Of a DNA stretch of 64,000 bases, positions 7,937 to 17,803 are shown piece by piece. The stretch is from Bacillus sp. 1780r2a1 (GTDB lineage: Bacteria > Bacillota > Bacilli > Bacillales > Bacillaceae_H), in assembly GCA_024134725.1 (NCBI GenBank), contig CP099863.1, forward strand, positions 1,979,501-2,043,500, read 5' to 3'. Below the pieces are notes generated by a model, which worked only from the letters and a program-made list of their open reading frames with translations, ran no database searches and had not been told where the DNA came from. The position numbers and the translations under genes were made by a program. Each line of letters opens with the position of its first letter. Position 1 is the stretch's first letter.

Positions 7937-8434
7937 GTGATACGTGAAATAGAGATGACTGATGCGCCTCAATTTGTTGAGATGATTAAGCAAGTAGAAA
8001 CTGAAAGTCAATATATGCTCTTTGAAGAAAACGAACGAAAGTTAAGTTCAGAGCAACAGGAAAAGCAAATTGAAATGATGAAACAACAGCGAAACTCTAC
8101 GCTTTTAGTAGCAGAAGTAGAGGGGGAACTAATTGGTTACTTACAGGCTGTGGGTGGAGTGGTGAATCGAAGTGCCCACGTCGCGTATGTATCAATGGGT
8201 ATTTTAAAAGACTACCGAGGAATGGGTATCGGTTTGCAGTTGTTCCAACAGCTTGAAGAATGGGCAAAAGAGCAGGAAATTCATCGCCTTGAGCTAACAG
8301 TTGTAGTTGAAAATGTAATTGCAATCCATTTATATAAAAAAGTCGGCTTTCAAATTGAAGGCACAAAAAAGCATTCACTGCGAATTAATGGACAATATGT
8401 CGATGAATATATCATGAGTAAGTTATTAGAATAG
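7937..8434 (+). CDS. GNAT family N-acetyltransferase
   Basis: A 165-residue single GNAT domain. The acetyl-CoA pyrophosphate loop is YRGMGIG (about residues 94-100) after the beta4 strand HVAYVSMGIL. The C-terminal VVENVIAIHLYKKVGFQIEG is the usual beta5-alpha4 segment. The start is GTG 7937, with AAGGGGAG 7 nt upstream. The substrate is unknown. It follows the candidate small RNA and ends in a large palindromic terminator. Confidence 0.88.
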   Translation: MIREIEMTDAPQFVEMIKQVETESQYMLFEENERKLSSEQQEKQIEMMKQQRNSTLLVAEVEGELIGYLQAVGGVVNRSAHVAYVSMGILKDYRGMGIGLQLFQQLEEWAKEQEIHRLELTVVVENVIAIHLYKKVGFQIEGTKKHSLRINGQYVDEYIMSKLLE

Positions 8435-8442
8435 ATCAAAAT

Positions 8443-8472
8443 AAAAAGGAGCAGCTTAAGCTGCTCCTTTTT
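8443..8472. terminator. bidirectional terminator between GNAT and pucM
   Basis: A 30-nt perfect palindrome; the left half AAAAAGGAGCAGCTT is mirrored exactly in the right half. A/T tails at both ends serve both convergent genes. Confidence 0.9.
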
Positions 8473-8475
8473 ATT

Positions 8476-8835
8476 TTAACTACCTCGATAAATTTGATAT
8501 CCCCATGGAGAAACAAGAAGGGGGACGTGATAGTGTTCAAATGTTTCTGAAAGCCCAATCCTAACTGCTACTTTTGTTAAAAAAGCAGGGGTGCTCGTTT
8601 GCACTGATTGGCTTATCGAAAAGTACGTTTCAATATCGAATAAAAGTTCATACTCACCTGAAGTAAATGGTTCCTTGCTGAAAAAAGGTTGGTCGATGCG
8701 TCCATCTTCGTTTGTGATTGTGTCCCCGATCCACAAACGTTCAGTATTACCTTGAATTCTGTAGAGTGAAACAACAATTCCCTTAGCTGGTTTTCCGCTT
8801 GTTAAATCTAAAACATGAGTCGAAAGCGTCGTCAT
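8476..8835 (-). CDS. pucM: 5-hydroxyisourate hydrolase
   Basis: A 119-residue transthyretin-like enzyme that opens 5-hydroxyisourate, the first product of urate oxidase. It has the N-terminal STHVLDLTSGKPA signature with the catalytic His and the diagnostic C-terminal YRGS. Its stop-proximal position one base from pucL places it last in a permease-pucL-pucM operon. Only 1 nt separates it from the pucL stop, so translation is probably coupled. Confidence 0.95.
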   Translation of the reverse strand: MTTLSTHVLDLTSGKPAKGIVVSLYRIQGNTERLWIGDTITNEDGRIDQPFFSKEPFTSGEYELLFDIETYFSISQSVQTSTPAFLTKVAVRIGLSETFEHYHVPLLVSPWGYQIYRGS

Positions 8836-8836
8836 G

Positions 8837-10327
8837 TTAATTCGACTCCTCGAGTGCAGATGTAACCGCTATTTTGACATCCTCCTGCGTTACCGTAAAG
8901 ACTTGAAAACCAAATGGTGGCTTTGGCTCGGTATACACTTTTCCGTTAGAATTTGGGATGTCTTCAACGACTGAATCCCATGTGTGGTTTTGTGACTCGA
9001 AGGTAATATCTTTTAGCTGTGGAAATCGTTCGAGTACGCGAATGCCAATTAGATAAATTAAGTTTTGAATAGACGGTGTTTCAGTTTCGTTAAACACGGA
9101 GCACGCGATGTCTCTTACCTGTTCCGCCGCTACATAAGAAAGAGGCGCATCACCTATTGCATCTTCTGACTGTGTATATGTCCAGCCAATGTTTAAATAA
9201 ACAAAGAGAGGGCGATTAGAATCTTCAGGTAACGTTGTATATTCATCCCTAACGAATCCAATAAATGAATTGCCTTCTACTTTAATTAGCTGCAAATCTT
9301 TTAGTTTGCTATATTGCTCGGTAATTTGTTGACCTTGAGCTGTTCGTTCTAGTTTGATACCTGCTTGCGCATACTCATTTCGAGATCTTTTATAAACGAG
9401 CTTGCTTTCAGTAAGCGTATTGCCAACCATACCGTTTGTGGCTTCAAATGGGACTTCGTCTCCGATTAATTCAACTGTTTCCATCTGAGGGTATTTATCC
9501 AAAAACGCTTCAGCGACATACTTTAAGAAACCTTCAATCGTTGAACCTTCATAGCTACCTAAATGACGCTGAATAAAGTTTTTCATAGAATCTGTTGCAA
9601 CGACAAGGCTATTATCACCTTCTGTAAATGAAGACAAAAACTGACTTCCTCCTATCGCAACTTTTACATTAACACCAAATACGATGTTGTTTCGTCCGCT
9701 AAATTCAGACTCTGGAATGACCTTCACACCTTTAAGCGGTTTTAAATACGTACGATAAGCAAATACATCCCCTTTTCCATAATACATTTGACGGTTTGAG
9801 TGGTTTGTCATTGTAACACGCTCCTCAGTTTTTATTTTGTCTGTTAATCGAAAGTAAGCAATTTTATATACTTCAGCTAACGCTGTTGTAAACTCTGTGT
9901 TTTTATCGTTCTTTAGACGATCAAGTAAGATTTGATAGATTGTGCTTTTCGTTTTTCCTCTTACCGCAATGATAAAAGGAAAACCAAAGCGATTCATATA
10001 GGCCTTGTTTGCATGTATGAAATCTTCATATTCTCTCGCTGTAAGAGAGGTTAAACCAGCACCTTTTTGCTCATTGATAGAGTGAGTAGTCATAGCGATT
10101 TTGGCTCCTAGATTTGGATGCGCTTGTAGTAAGTCTAATTTTCTTTGATCAGAAGCTTCATTAATAATTTTGATTGTTCGGTGGTGAAATTCTTGAAGAG
10201 AAATAAACGGCCGGAGCGGAACAATTTTTTCTACAATCCAAGAAGAGTGTTCGTAGATATCTTGAAACAATTCAATAAACGTTTGCTCAGGTAATTTATT
10301 TACCTCGTGAATCGTTCGCTTTATCAT
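8837..10327 (-). CDS. pucL: bifunctional OHCU decarboxylase/urate oxidase
   Basis: 496 residues, close to B. subtilis PucL (about 494). The N-terminal part (about 1-165) is the OHCU decarboxylase module, with LLQAHPNLGAKIA and the late FPFIIAVRGK segment. The remainder is uricase, with two tunnelling-fold repeats, YGKGDVFAYRTYLKPL near 185, the SQFLSSFTEGDNSLVVATDSMKN segment and a C-terminal NHTWD. It oxidises urate to 5-hydroxyisourate and decarboxylates OHCU to allantoin, flanking the PucM step. AGGTG precedes the ATG. Confidence 0.95.
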   Translation of the reverse strand: MIKRTIHEVNKLPEQTFIELFQDIYEHSSWIVEKIVPLRPFISLQEFHHRTIKIINEASDQRKLDLLQAHPNLGAKIAMTTHSINEQKGAGLTSLTAREYEDFIHANKAYMNRFGFPFIIAVRGKTKSTIYQILLDRLKNDKNTEFTTALAEVYKIAYFRLTDKIKTEERVTMTNHSNRQMYYGKGDVFAYRTYLKPLKGVKVIPESEFSGRNNIVFGVNVKVAIGGSQFLSSFTEGDNSLVVATDSMKNFIQRHLGSYEGSTIEGFLKYVAEAFLDKYPQMETVELIGDEVPFEATNGMVGNTLTESKLVYKRSRNEYAQAGIKLERTAQGQQITEQYSKLKDLQLIKVEGNSFIGFVRDEYTTLPEDSNRPLFVYLNIGWTYTQSEDAIGDAPLSYVAAEQVRDIACSVFNETETPSIQNLIYLIGIRVLERFPQLKDITFESQNHTWDSVVEDIPNSNGKVYTEPKPPFGFQVFTVTQEDVKIAVTSALEESN

Positions 10328-10339
10328 GTTAGCACCTCA

Positions 10340-11662
10340 TTATTTAGATTCTGAATAATCAGTTTTTTTGAAAGTGACGATAGGTCTATTTTGGGTTTCA
10401 CTAGAATGAAAGATTAAGTTTAGTAAAATAGCAGCGATGCTTCCTGTAATAATACCATCACTTACAAAAATTTTGAGTGCAGCTGGGAGCTGAGCGAATA
10501 GATCAGGTACGACCGTAACTCCTAAGCCAAGTGATAATGAACAGGCGATAATTAATAAATTATTTTGATTAGAAAAATCAACGTTGCTCAGCATTTTAAT
10601 ACCTGATGAAATAACCATTCCAAACAATACAATCATTGCACCGCCCAGTACAGGAGTAGGAACGATCGTTGTTAATTCAGCAATTTTAGGAACTAGACCT
10701 AACATAATTAAGATAATTCCTGCTACTACTACGACATTTTTAGTCTTTACTTTCGATAGTTGAACAAGCCCGACATTTTGAGCAAATGTATTGTAAGGAA
10801 AAGCATTAAAAATACCACCTAGCATAATAGCTAATCCTTCAGCCCGATAACCTTTAACGAAATCTTGATCGTTTAAATCTCGCTCACAGACTTTGCTTAG
10901 TGCAAGAAAAACCCCTGTAGATTCAATTATAATTACGACCCCAACCAGTATCATAGTTAGAATAGGGCCAACCTCAAATGTGGGTACACCAAAATAAAAG
11001 GGAGTAGGAATATGTAACCAGGAAGCTTCTTTTACACCTGACAAATTAATCATACCCATACATGCTGCTACAATTGTTCCTGCTACAATGCCAAGGAGTA
11101 CGGACAATGCTCGCAAAAAGCCTGTAAAAAAACGATTTAAAAATAAAATGAAAGCGAGTACTCCAAAAGCCAATGCTAAATTTTCTATAGACCCAAATTC
11201 TTCACTGCCAACACCGCCACCCATATTTCGAACGGCTGATGGCACAAGTGACAGCCCAATCATTGTCACGACTGTCCCAGTTACAACCGGTGGAAAAAGT
11301 TTAACGATTTTTCCAAAGAAGTTAGCAAATAAAACGATAAACAGCCCTGCGGCAATAATAGCGCCGTACACTGCGCTGATTCCATACTGTGAACCAATGG
11401 CTATCATTGGTGTAACCGCAACAAATGAGCTCCCAAGTACAACTGGTAAACCGATTCCAAACCAGCGATTGTTCCAAGCTTGCAATAAGGTAGCAATGCC
11501 GCATGTTAGTAAATCGATTGCTACTAAATAGGCGAGTTCCTGCGTACTTAAATTTAAAGCGCGTCCCACGGTTAACGGCACAAGGATAGCTCCAGCATAC
11601 ATCGCCAATACATGTTGCAGACCCAATGAAGTAAGTGCTAATGGATTTTGTGTTTTTTTCAT
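10340..11662 (-). CDS. pucJ: urate/xanthine permease (NCS2 family, PucJ/PucK-like)
   Basis: A 440-residue polytopic membrane protein with the NCS2 pattern of about 14 segments. The signature QNVGLVQLSKVKTKNVV and the LGSSFVAVTPMIAIG segment are present. Position first in the operon with urate oxidase and HIU hydrolase indicates urate uptake. I cannot separate PucJ from PucK, so the symbol is tentative. AAGGAG lies 9 nt before the ATG. A perfect TnrA/GlnR box lies 32 bp upstream. Confidence 0.85.
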   Translation of the reverse strand: MKKTQNPLALTSLGLQHVLAMYAGAILVPLTVGRALNLSTQELAYLVAIDLLTCGIATLLQAWNNRWFGIGLPVVLGSSFVAVTPMIAIGSQYGISAVYGAIIAAGLFIVLFANFFGKIVKLFPPVVTGTVVTMIGLSLVPSAVRNMGGGVGSEEFGSIENLALAFGVLAFILFLNRFFTGFLRALSVLLGIVAGTIVAACMGMINLSGVKEASWLHIPTPFYFGVPTFEVGPILTMILVGVVIIIESTGVFLALSKVCERDLNDQDFVKGYRAEGLAIMLGGIFNAFPYNTFAQNVGLVQLSKVKTKNVVVVAGIILIMLGLVPKIAELTTIVPTPVLGGAMIVLFGMVISSGIKMLSNVDFSNQNNLLIIACSLSLGLGVTVVPDLFAQLPAALKIFVSDGIITGSIAAILLNLIFHSSETQNRPIVTFKKTDYSESK

Positions 11663-11693
11663 ACAAAATCTCCTTTCATTATATCACATGTAA

Positions 11694-11710
11694 TGTTATA
11701 AAATGTAACA
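11694..11710 (-). promoter_or_regulatory. TnrA/GlnR box upstream of the urate operon
   Basis: TGTTATAAAATGTAACA fits every fixed position of the remembered consensus TGTNANAWWWTNTNACA. On the minus strand a TATAAT lies about 10 nt downstream, next to the ribosome site. The box may therefore overlap this promoter, or serve one further upstream. Confidence 0.7.
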
Positions 11711-11933
11711 TTAATCAGTGTTGTTACTATCTTAATTCGTTTCGAATATTCTGTCATTAGTGAATGTAACTAAAAAATAGAAGTTTTTTTTTGCTCTTTT
11801 TCCAAAAAAAGAAATAAATTTAAGGCCATGATATGTTTCTTTACAAAGAAAAGAGTATGAGAATTTTATGAAAATGAATAAGCTCTGTACTCATACACTA
11901 TTACAAGACTTTATTAATCAATGGAGGTGCATC

Positions 11934-12419
11934 ATGAAAGAATGGATACATCGAAAATTTCAACAGGTAGCAAATGACGAGAGAACGCTTAAGGCAAAAG
12001 AAAAACTAGCGGACGGGGGAATTACGGTACCTATTTCAGCTCCTATGCTTACGCGGTTGTTTCAAAGACAGCTAAGGAAACAAGATCAAATCAAGAACCT
12101 AAGTATAATTTTTCAAGAAAATATTATTGAAGTAAAAGGTAATGTTCACAAATATTTGTTGAAAATTCCTTTTCAAATAAATCTGGAACCTTCTTCAGCT
12201 AACGGACGTGTGCTTTCGTTTCAAATTCATGAAATGAGACCTACAAACCGCGATTTTCTTAAAAAGAAACTATTTGATAAACCTCCAGTAACAGCTTATA
12301 AAGATGGGCAAATCCACATTGACCTAAACGAAATTGATAAAGTGAAACTCATTCCAATTGGAACGATTAAGCAATTTTCCATTCAAGACAATAAGCTACG
12401 CGTAAAAATCGGCATGTAA
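11934..12419 (+). CDS. conserved hypothetical protein, 161 aa
   Basis: Start ATG 11934 is chosen because GGAGGTG lies 6 nt upstream; an ORF start at 11868 has no ribosome site. The 161-residue product is basic and soluble. It has two short helices, then alternating strands (NLSIIFQENIIEVKGNVHKYLLKIPFQINLEP, then VLSFQIHEMRP), ending with a helix and a strand pair. The shape suggests a lipid- or ligand-binding beta-sheet fold, but I recognise no named family. It is monocistronic. Confidence 0.7.
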   Translation: MKEWIHRKFQQVANDERTLKAKEKLADGGITVPISAPMLTRLFQRQLRKQDQIKNLSIIFQENIIEVKGNVHKYLLKIPFQINLEPSSANGRVLSFQIHEMRPTNRDFLKKKLFDKPPVTAYKDGQIHIDLNEIDKVKLIPIGTIKQFSIQDNKLRVKIGM

Positions 12420-12469
12420 GTGTTAAAAAATCTTTTTATAAAAAATTTAGAATTTTTCATCTTTACCTA

Positions 12470-12499
12470 TTGTGACAATCTTCCATCTAGATGTACAAT
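12470..12499 (+). promoter_or_regulatory. probable ilvE promoter
   Basis: TTGTGA (12470-12475), 18-nt spacer, TACAAT (12494-12499), about 50 nt upstream of the Shine-Dalgarno AAGGAG. Confidence 0.55.
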
Positions 12500-12555
12500 G
12501 GAATTTATATAAAGGTAAATAACCCTTAAATTCAAGAAAGCAAGGAGAAGCAACC

Positions 12556-13629
12556 ATGACAAAGTACAATATTGATGTAACATTAACTCAAACAAAAAAA
12601 GAAAAACCAAACGCAAATGAATTAGCATTTGGTAAAGTATTCACGGACCATATGTTCATTATGGACTACACAGAAGGTCAAGGTTGGCATGATCCGAGAA
12701 TTATTCCTTATCAGCCTCTTACGTTAGATCCAGCATCGATGATTTTCCATTATGGCCAATCAGTATTTGAAGGCTTAAAAGCATACGTAACAAAAAAAGA
12801 GCAGGTATTGTTATTTAGACCTGACGAAAACTTTAAACGATTAAACAAATCAAATGATCGTCTATGTATTCCTCACTTGGATGAAGAAATAGCGTTAGAA
12901 GCGCTAAAAAAACTAATTCAAGTAGATCGCGATTGGATTCCAAATGCTGAAGGTACGTCTTTATATATTCGTCCATTCATTATTTCAACAGAACCATATT
13001 TAGGCGTTTCGCCATCTGATCGTTATCAGTTTATTATTATTTTATCGCCTGTAGGTTCTTACTATAAAGAGGGTATTGCACCTGTACGAATTGCGGTTGA
13101 AAATGAATTCGTTCGATCTGTAGCAGGAGGAACAGGTAGTGCGAAAACGGGTGGAAACTATGCGGCAAGTCTAAAAGCACAGCAACTATCTGGTACAAAA
13201 GGTTACTCTCAAGTACTTTGGCTAGATGGCGTAGAGCGCAAATATATTGAAGAAGTGGGAAGCATGAATATCTTCTTTAAAGTAGATGGTGAAGTAATTA
13301 CCCCGTCTATTAACGGAAGTATTCTAGAAGGTATTACCCGCAAATCGGTTATTGAGCTATTGAAGCACTGGGGGATCCCTGTTTCAGAACGCAAAATTTC
13401 AATTGCTGAAATAAAGGAAGCTTATGCAGCTGGTAAACTAGAAGAAGCATTTGGAACAGGAACAGCAGCGGTTATTTCTCCAGTGGGTGAATTATTCTGG
13501 GAAAATGAAGGTATGAGCATTAATGGTGGAAAAACCGGCGAAGTTACAAAAAAATTGTATGATACGCTAACAGGCATACAAAGTGGCACGGTTGAAGATC
13601 ACTTTAACTGGTGTGTAGAAGTAAAGTAA
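12556..13629 (+). CDS. ilvE: branched-chain amino acid aminotransferase
   Basis: A 357-residue fold-type IV PLP enzyme, the length of BCAT2-type IlvE. It interconverts Leu, Ile and Val with their 2-oxo acids using 2-oxoglutarate. Visible signatures are FHYGQSVFEGLKAY (65-78), the PLP lysine Lys197 in GGTGSAKTGGNYAAS, and EEVGSMNIFFK with SILEGITRKS in the C-terminal half. AAGGAG precedes ATG 12556. In Bacillus it also supplies the 2-oxo acids used for branched-chain fatty acids. Terminated by its own hairpin. Confidence 0.95.
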   Translation: MTKYNIDVTLTQTKKEKPNANELAFGKVFTDHMFIMDYTEGQGWHDPRIIPYQPLTLDPASMIFHYGQSVFEGLKAYVTKKEQVLLFRPDENFKRLNKSNDRLCIPHLDEEIALEALKKLIQVDRDWIPNAEGTSLYIRPFIISTEPYLGVSPSDRYQFIIILSPVGSYYKEGIAPVRIAVENEFVRSVAGGTGSAKTGGNYAASLKAQQLSGTKGYSQVLWLDGVERKYIEEVGSMNIFFKVDGEVITPSINGSILEGITRKSVIELLKHWGIPVSERKISIAEIKEAYAAGKLEEAFGTGTAAVISPVGELFWENEGMSINGGKTGEVTKKLYDTLTGIQSGTVEDHFNWCVEVK

Positions 13630-13702
13630 ATACAATCTAACTGAGAATTCAGTATGAATCACAGCTGCACCACTAGAGAGCGTTTAATAGAAGTGATTTA
13701 AT

Positions 13703-13747
13703 CCTCAAAAAGAAAGCTAGCATGAGAGCTAGCTTTCTTTTTTTGAG
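13703..13747 (+). terminator. ilvE terminator
   Basis: CCTCAAAAAGAAAGCTAGC pairs with GCTAGCTTTCTTTTTTTGAGG with a short loop; the stem itself contains the T-run. Confidence 0.85.
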
Positions 13748-13816
13748 GTGATTATTCATATAATTTTCTCTTTGACGCACATTAACAGTAAACGGTAAAT
13801 AAAGGAGGCTATATGC

Positions 13817-14275
13817 GTGGCACAAATCGTAATGTGGGGATTGTTTATTGGACCATGGCTGTTATTCTTTTTCTTTGATAGCAATCGCATAAAGCGTTAT
13901 GTTCCCGCTGGGCTTTTTGGGATTGTTATGTTGACGATTGTCTTTGAAATGGCTAAACGCTATGATTGGTGGGAAGTTAAACAAACACTGTTTTTCTTAG
14001 AAGATATGACCCCATTTGTATTCGGCGTATTTTTTGTGGGTACAATCCTTATTTTTTATTTTACTTATCCCGGTTTTTGGACTTTTTTCATCTTAAACGC
14101 TGTCTTTGATTTATTTCAAGCTTATATAATGAGCCCATTTTTTCAACGGTTAGGGATTTATGAAATGCGCTCTATAAATGCATTCCAGCTCTTTTTAATT
14201 ATGACCGCTGTGGCCATTCTTTTGTATCTTTATCAAAGGTGGCAAGACAGTTCATTTAAAATTGAAATTAAATAA
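13817..14275 (+). CDS. membrane protein of unknown function, 152 aa
   Basis: Start GTG 13817 with AAAGGAGG 8 nt upstream; an ATG at 13813 is in another frame. The 152-residue protein has about five hydrophobic segments (near 5-20, 29-45, 66-83, 86-105 and 125-142) with aromatic-rich loops, resembling small CBO0543-type Firmicute membrane proteins. No catalytic motif is visible. It stands alone between ilvE and ppaC. Confidence 0.75.
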   Translation: MAQIVMWGLFIGPWLLFFFFDSNRIKRYVPAGLFGIVMLTIVFEMAKRYDWWEVKQTLFFLEDMTPFVFGVFFVGTILIFYFTYPGFWTFFILNAVFDLFQAYIMSPFFQRLGIYEMRSINAFQLFLIMTAVAILLYLYQRWQDSSFKIEIK

Positions 14276-14475
14276 TAAAGCGTTAACATAAAATAATTCC
14301 ATCCATTCATACCGAATAAAAAGGATTTATTTTAGCTAAACGAAAGAATTTTTCAATAAATAGTAAAACGAACGGGAAAGTTTGTGTTAAAATGTCAATG
14401 TTGCGTCCTTAAGCGGAGAATTTGCGTCAAAGGAACAAGACTTTTATTTACATAGTTAGAAGGAGAGAGAGTTCT

Positions 14476-15402
14476 ATGGAAAAAGTATTTATTTTCGGAC
14501 ATAAAAATCCAGACACAGATACAATCTGCTCGGCAATTGCTTATGCAGATTTAAAGACAAAGCTAGGTGTGAATGCAGAACCTGTACGTTTAGGGGACAT
14601 TAATGGTGAAACACAGTTTGCTTTAGAGAAGTTCAACGCAGAAGTACCACGCTTTGTAGCTGAAGTATCAAAAGAAGTGAATGAAGTTATTCTAGTTGAC
14701 CACAACGAGCGTCAACAAAGTGCAACTGACATTGACCAAGTGCGCGTGCTTGAAGTAATTGATCACCACCGTATTGCAAACTTTGAAACGGCAGATCCAT
14801 TATACTACCGTGCAGAGCCTGTAGGTTGTACAGCAACAATTTTAAATAAAATGTACAAAGAAAATGGTGTTGAAATTGAGCCGAATATCGCTGGATTAAT
14901 GCTATCAGCTATTATTTCTGACTCTTTATTGTTTAAATCACCAACTTGTACAGATCAAGACGTTGCAGCAGCAAAAGAGCTTGCAGCTATTGCTGGTGTA
15001 GACCCAGCAGAATATGGGTTAGCAATGTTAAAAGCAGGTGCAGACCTTGGAGACAAAACAGCAGCTCAATTAATCTCACTTGATGCAAAAGAATTCACAA
15101 TGGGCGCTAGCAAAGTAGAAATTGCGCAAGTAAACGCAGTGGATGTTAACGACGTTATTGAACGTAAAACAGAAATTGAAGAAGTAATTGCGGCGACAAT
15201 TCAAGCCAAAGAATTAGATTTATTCTTATTGGTTGTAACGGACATTCTAAACAGCGATTCAACTGCTATTGCACTTGGATCAGAAGCTGCAAAAGTAGAG
15301 CAAGCATATGGAGTACCGCTAGTGAACAATATGGCGCTATTAAAAGGCGTTGTATCACGTAAAAAACAAGTTGTTCCAGTTCTAACTTCAGTATTTGCAT
15401 AA
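14476..15402 (+). CDS. ppaC: manganese-dependent inorganic pyrophosphatase
   Basis: A family II (DHH) pyrophosphatase of 309 residues that hydrolyses PPi to drive biosynthesis. The start ATG 14476 is chosen from AGGAGAG 9 nt upstream and from the family N-terminus [15 protein letters not shown]. Metal ligands His9, Asp13 and Asp15 are seen, together with DHNERQQS and the DHHR motif near residue 95. The C-terminal DHHA2 domain ends in SRKKQVVP, with the substrate-binding Arg-Lys pair. Monocistronic. Confidence 0.97.
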   Translation: MEKVFIFGHKNPDTDTICSAIAYADLKTKLGVNAEPVRLGDINGETQFALEKFNAEVPRFVAEVSKEVNEVILVDHNERQQSATDIDQVRVLEVIDHHRIANFETADPLYYRAEPVGCTATILNKMYKENGVEIEPNIAGLMLSAIISDSLLFKSPTCTDQDVAAAKELAAIAGVDPAEYGLAMLKAGADLGDKTAAQLISLDAKEFTMGASKVEIAQVNAVDVNDVIERKTEIEEVIAATIQAKELDLFLLVVTDILNSDSTAIALGSEAAKVEQAYGVPLVNNMALLKGVVSRKKQVVPVLTSVFA

Positions 15403-15408
15403 TCTATA

Positions 15409-15449
15409 AAAAAACCTCGAGGTTCTTTGAGATCCTCGAGGTTTTTTTT
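15409..15449 (+). terminator. ppaC terminator
   Basis: AAAACCTCGAGG (15411-15422) pairs with CCTCGAGGTTTT (15434-15445), followed by T residues. Confidence 0.92.
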
Positions 15450-15533
15450 ATTATTTCAACATAAAAAATCGCTTATTTTGTTATAAGTCTTTACAAAGCA
15501 TATGTTAATTTGTTAAATTAGTATCTATATTAA

Positions 15534-15550
15534 AAATTGTTTAACAATTT
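15534..15550. promoter_or_regulatory. AT-rich palindrome upstream of ilvD
   Basis: AAATTGTT (15534-15541), one base, AACAATTT (15543-15550). It could be an operator. It does not fit the CodY box well. Confidence 0.35.
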
Positions 15551-15598
15551 AAAAGATTTATATTTCTTTAGATCGTTACGAATACGGAGGGAATTATT

Positions 15599-17275
15599 GT
15601 GACAGAATTAAGAAGTAACATGATCAAAAAAGGCTTTGATAGAGCACCTCATAGAAGCTTACTACGTGCTGCGGGTGTAAAAGAAGAAGATTTCGACAAA
15701 CCGTTTATTGCGGTGGTAAATTCATATATTGATATTGTACCTGGGCATGTACATTTACAAGAGTTCGGGAAAATTGTAAAAGATGCTATCCGCGAAGCGG
15801 GTGGTGTTCCGTTTGAAATGAACACAATTGGTGTAGATGATGGAATTGCAATGGGACATATTGGTATGCGCTACTCACTTCCAAGTCGTGAAATTATCGC
15901 AGATTCAGTAGAAACAGTTGTTTCAGCACACTGGTTTGACGGAATGGTTTGTATTCCAAACTGTGATAAGATTACGCCAGGAATGTTAATGGCTTCCTTA
16001 CGCTTAAATATCCCATCTATTTTTGTAAGCGGCGGACCGATGAAAGCTGGACAAACAAGCGACGGTCGACGCATCTCATTATCTTCAGTATTCGAAGGCG
16101 TAGGTGCTTACCAAGCAGGAAAAATTGATGGTAAAGGACTTCAAGAACTAGAGCAGTTTGGCTGTCCGACATGTGGTTCATGTTCTGGGATGTTCACGGC
16201 TAACTCAATGAACTGTTTAGCTGAAGCTTTAGGCTTAGCACTACCTGGAAATGGGACAATCTTAGCTGTTGCACCTGAACGTAAAGAGTTTGTAAAAAAA
16301 TCAGCAAAGCAGTTAATGGAACTAATTAAGCTTGATTTAAAACCGCGTGATATCGTAACAGAAAAAGCAATTGACAATGCGTTTGCGCTTGATATGGCTC
16401 TAGGCGGTTCAACAAACACTGTTTTACATACGCTTGCGCTTGCGAATGAAGCAGAAATTGACTATCCACTTGAACGTATTAACGAAGTAGCAGCACGCGT
16501 ACCGCATTTATCTAAGCTTGCACCAGCATCTGATGTCTTTATTGAAGATTTGCACGAAGCAGGCGGTGTATCTGCTGCACTAAATGAGCTTTCAAAAAAG
16601 CCAGATGCACTTCATTTAGATACAATCACAGTTACAGGTAAAACGCTAGGTGAAAATATTGCGGGGTGTGAAGTACAAGACTACAACGTTATTCATCCAA
16701 TCGATAAGCCATTTACTGAAAAAGGTGGACTAGCTGTATTATTCGGCAACTTAGCTCCGGATGGTGCGATCATTAAAACTGGTGGAGTTCAAGACGGTAT
16801 TACACGCCACGAAGGACCAGCTGTAGTATTTGATTCTCAAGACGAAGCGCTTCACGGCATTGCAAACGGCAAAGTGAAAGCTGGAGACGTAGTTATCATT
16901 CGTTATGAAGGTCCTAAAGGAGGACCAGGAATGCCTGAGATGTTAGCTCCTACTTCTCAAATTATGGGAATGGGATTAGGCGCGAAAGTAGCTCTACTAA
17001 CAGATGGAAGATTCTCTGGAGCATCACGCGGCTTATCGATTGGCCATGCTTCACCAGAAGCAGCTGAAGGTGGACCACTTGCATTTGTCGAAAATGGAGA
17101 TCATATCGTAATTGATATTGAAGAACGTCGCATGGATGTAGAAGTGGCACCAGAAGTATGGGAAGCTCGTAAAGCTAATTGGAAAGGCTTTGAACCAAAA
17201 GTGAAAAAAGGATATCTTGCTCGTTACTCTAAACTTGTTACATCAGCAAGTACAGGCGGAATTATGAAAATCTAA
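15599..17275 (+). CDS. ilvD: dihydroxy-acid dehydratase
   Basis: 558 residues, the normal length for IlvD, the Fe-S enzyme that makes the 2-oxo acid precursors of valine and isoleucine; IlvE encoded nearby aminates these products. The cluster cysteines lie in NCDKITPGM and [19 protein letters not shown]. The C-terminal motifs GGPGMPEM and [11 protein letters not shown] are intact. Start GTG 15599 has GGAGG 8 nt upstream. It is solitary, not in an ilvBNC operon, and ends in a strong hairpin. Confidence 0.97.
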   Translation: MTELRSNMIKKGFDRAPHRSLLRAAGVKEEDFDKPFIAVVNSYIDIVPGHVHLQEFGKIVKDAIREAGGVPFEMNTIGVDDGIAMGHIGMRYSLPSREIIADSVETVVSAHWFDGMVCIPNCDKITPGMLMASLRLNIPSIFVSGGPMKAGQTSDGRRISLSSVFEGVGAYQAGKIDGKGLQELEQFGCPTCGSCSGMFTANSMNCLAEALGLALPGNGTILAVAPERKEFVKKSAKQLMELIKLDLKPRDIVTEKAIDNAFALDMALGGSTNTVLHTLALANEAEIDYPLERINEVAARVPHLSKLAPASDVFIEDLHEAGGVSAALNELSKKPDALHLDTITVTGKTLGENIAGCEVQDYNVIHPIDKPFTEKGGLAVLFGNLAPDGAIIKTGGVQDGITRHEGPAVVFDSQDEALHGIANGKVKAGDVVIIRYEGPKGGPGMPEMLAPTSQIMGMGLGAKVALLTDGRFSGASRGLSIGHASPEAAEGGPLAFVENGDHIVIDIEERRMDVEVAPEVWEARKANWKGFEPKVKKGYLARYSKLVTSASTGGIMKI

Positions 17276-17282
17276 AACAAAC

Positions 17283-17335
17283 AAAAGCCCTCTAGCTCAT
17301 TTACTAAATAAAATGAATGAGCTAGAGGGCTTTTT
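17283..17335 (+). terminator. ilvD terminator
   Basis: AAAAGCCCTCTAGCTCAT (17283-17300) pairs perfectly with the inverted copy at 17317-17334. The A-rich start lets it serve the minus strand as well. Confidence 0.9.
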
Positions 17336-17353
17336 CATATAGCATTCCTACGA

Positions 17354-17632
17354 TTAATCATTTAATAATTGCAGCTCTTTTTGATAGCTTAAATAAGTTT
17401 GGACTTTGTGAATAGCAGAAGAGTAATCTTTAATCAGATAATGAATCGAGGTAATAACGCTGTCGGGATAAGCGTCAAGGTTTTGAAGTAATAATAGACG
17501 TTGATATCTCATTAATTGTTTTTCAAAATAATGCAGCACTTGTTCAGGGGTTTTGACAACTAGTACTTTCATGTATTCGTGAACCTGCTTTTCGAGAAAG
17601 AAATAGCGATCTACAAAAAACATAACCTTCAT
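17354..17632 (-). CDS. hypothetical protein, 92 aa
   Basis: The start at ATG 17632 (MKVMFFVDRYFF) is set by AAAGGAGG on the minus strand; the frame stays open to 17704 without a ribosome site. The 92-residue product is helical and soluble, rich in Leu, Tyr and Gln, with a coiled-coil-like run EQVLHYFEKQLMRYQRLLLLQ. I do not recognise the family. It lies close to another small unknown helical gene in the same direction. Confidence 0.65.
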   Translation of the reverse strand: MKVMFFVDRYFFLEKQVHEYMKVLVVKTPEQVLHYFEKQLMRYQRLLLLQNLDAYPDSVITSIHYLIKDYSSAIHKVQTYLSYQKELQLLND

Positions 17633-17753
17633 CTTATCAGCCTCCTTTAAATTATAAGTCAGTAAGTCATACGCTGAAGATTTTACATGATAGACGATTT
17701 TCAATCATAACCTTTTATCTTCCGCCTGAGGAAAAAGGAACAAATGTTAAATA

Positions 17754-17785
17754 GCAAAAAGAAATCCTCGGTTGAAGGATTTCTC
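17754..17785 (-). terminator. terminator of the 115-aa gene
   Basis: On the minus strand GAAATCCT (17783-17776) pairs with AGGATTTC (17768-17761), followed by TTTTTGC. Confidence 0.75.
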
Positions 17786-17803
17786 TTCGCAAACAACCTA
17801 TTA

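Noticed and set aside
11088-11531. 147-codon plus-strand frame inside the urate permease gene
   Set aside because: Antisense to a well-supported membrane transporter; the product is compositionally odd and has no start signal.
15500-15598. CodY box before ilvD
   Set aside because: Palindromes are present, but the closest match to the CodY consensus has about five mismatches.
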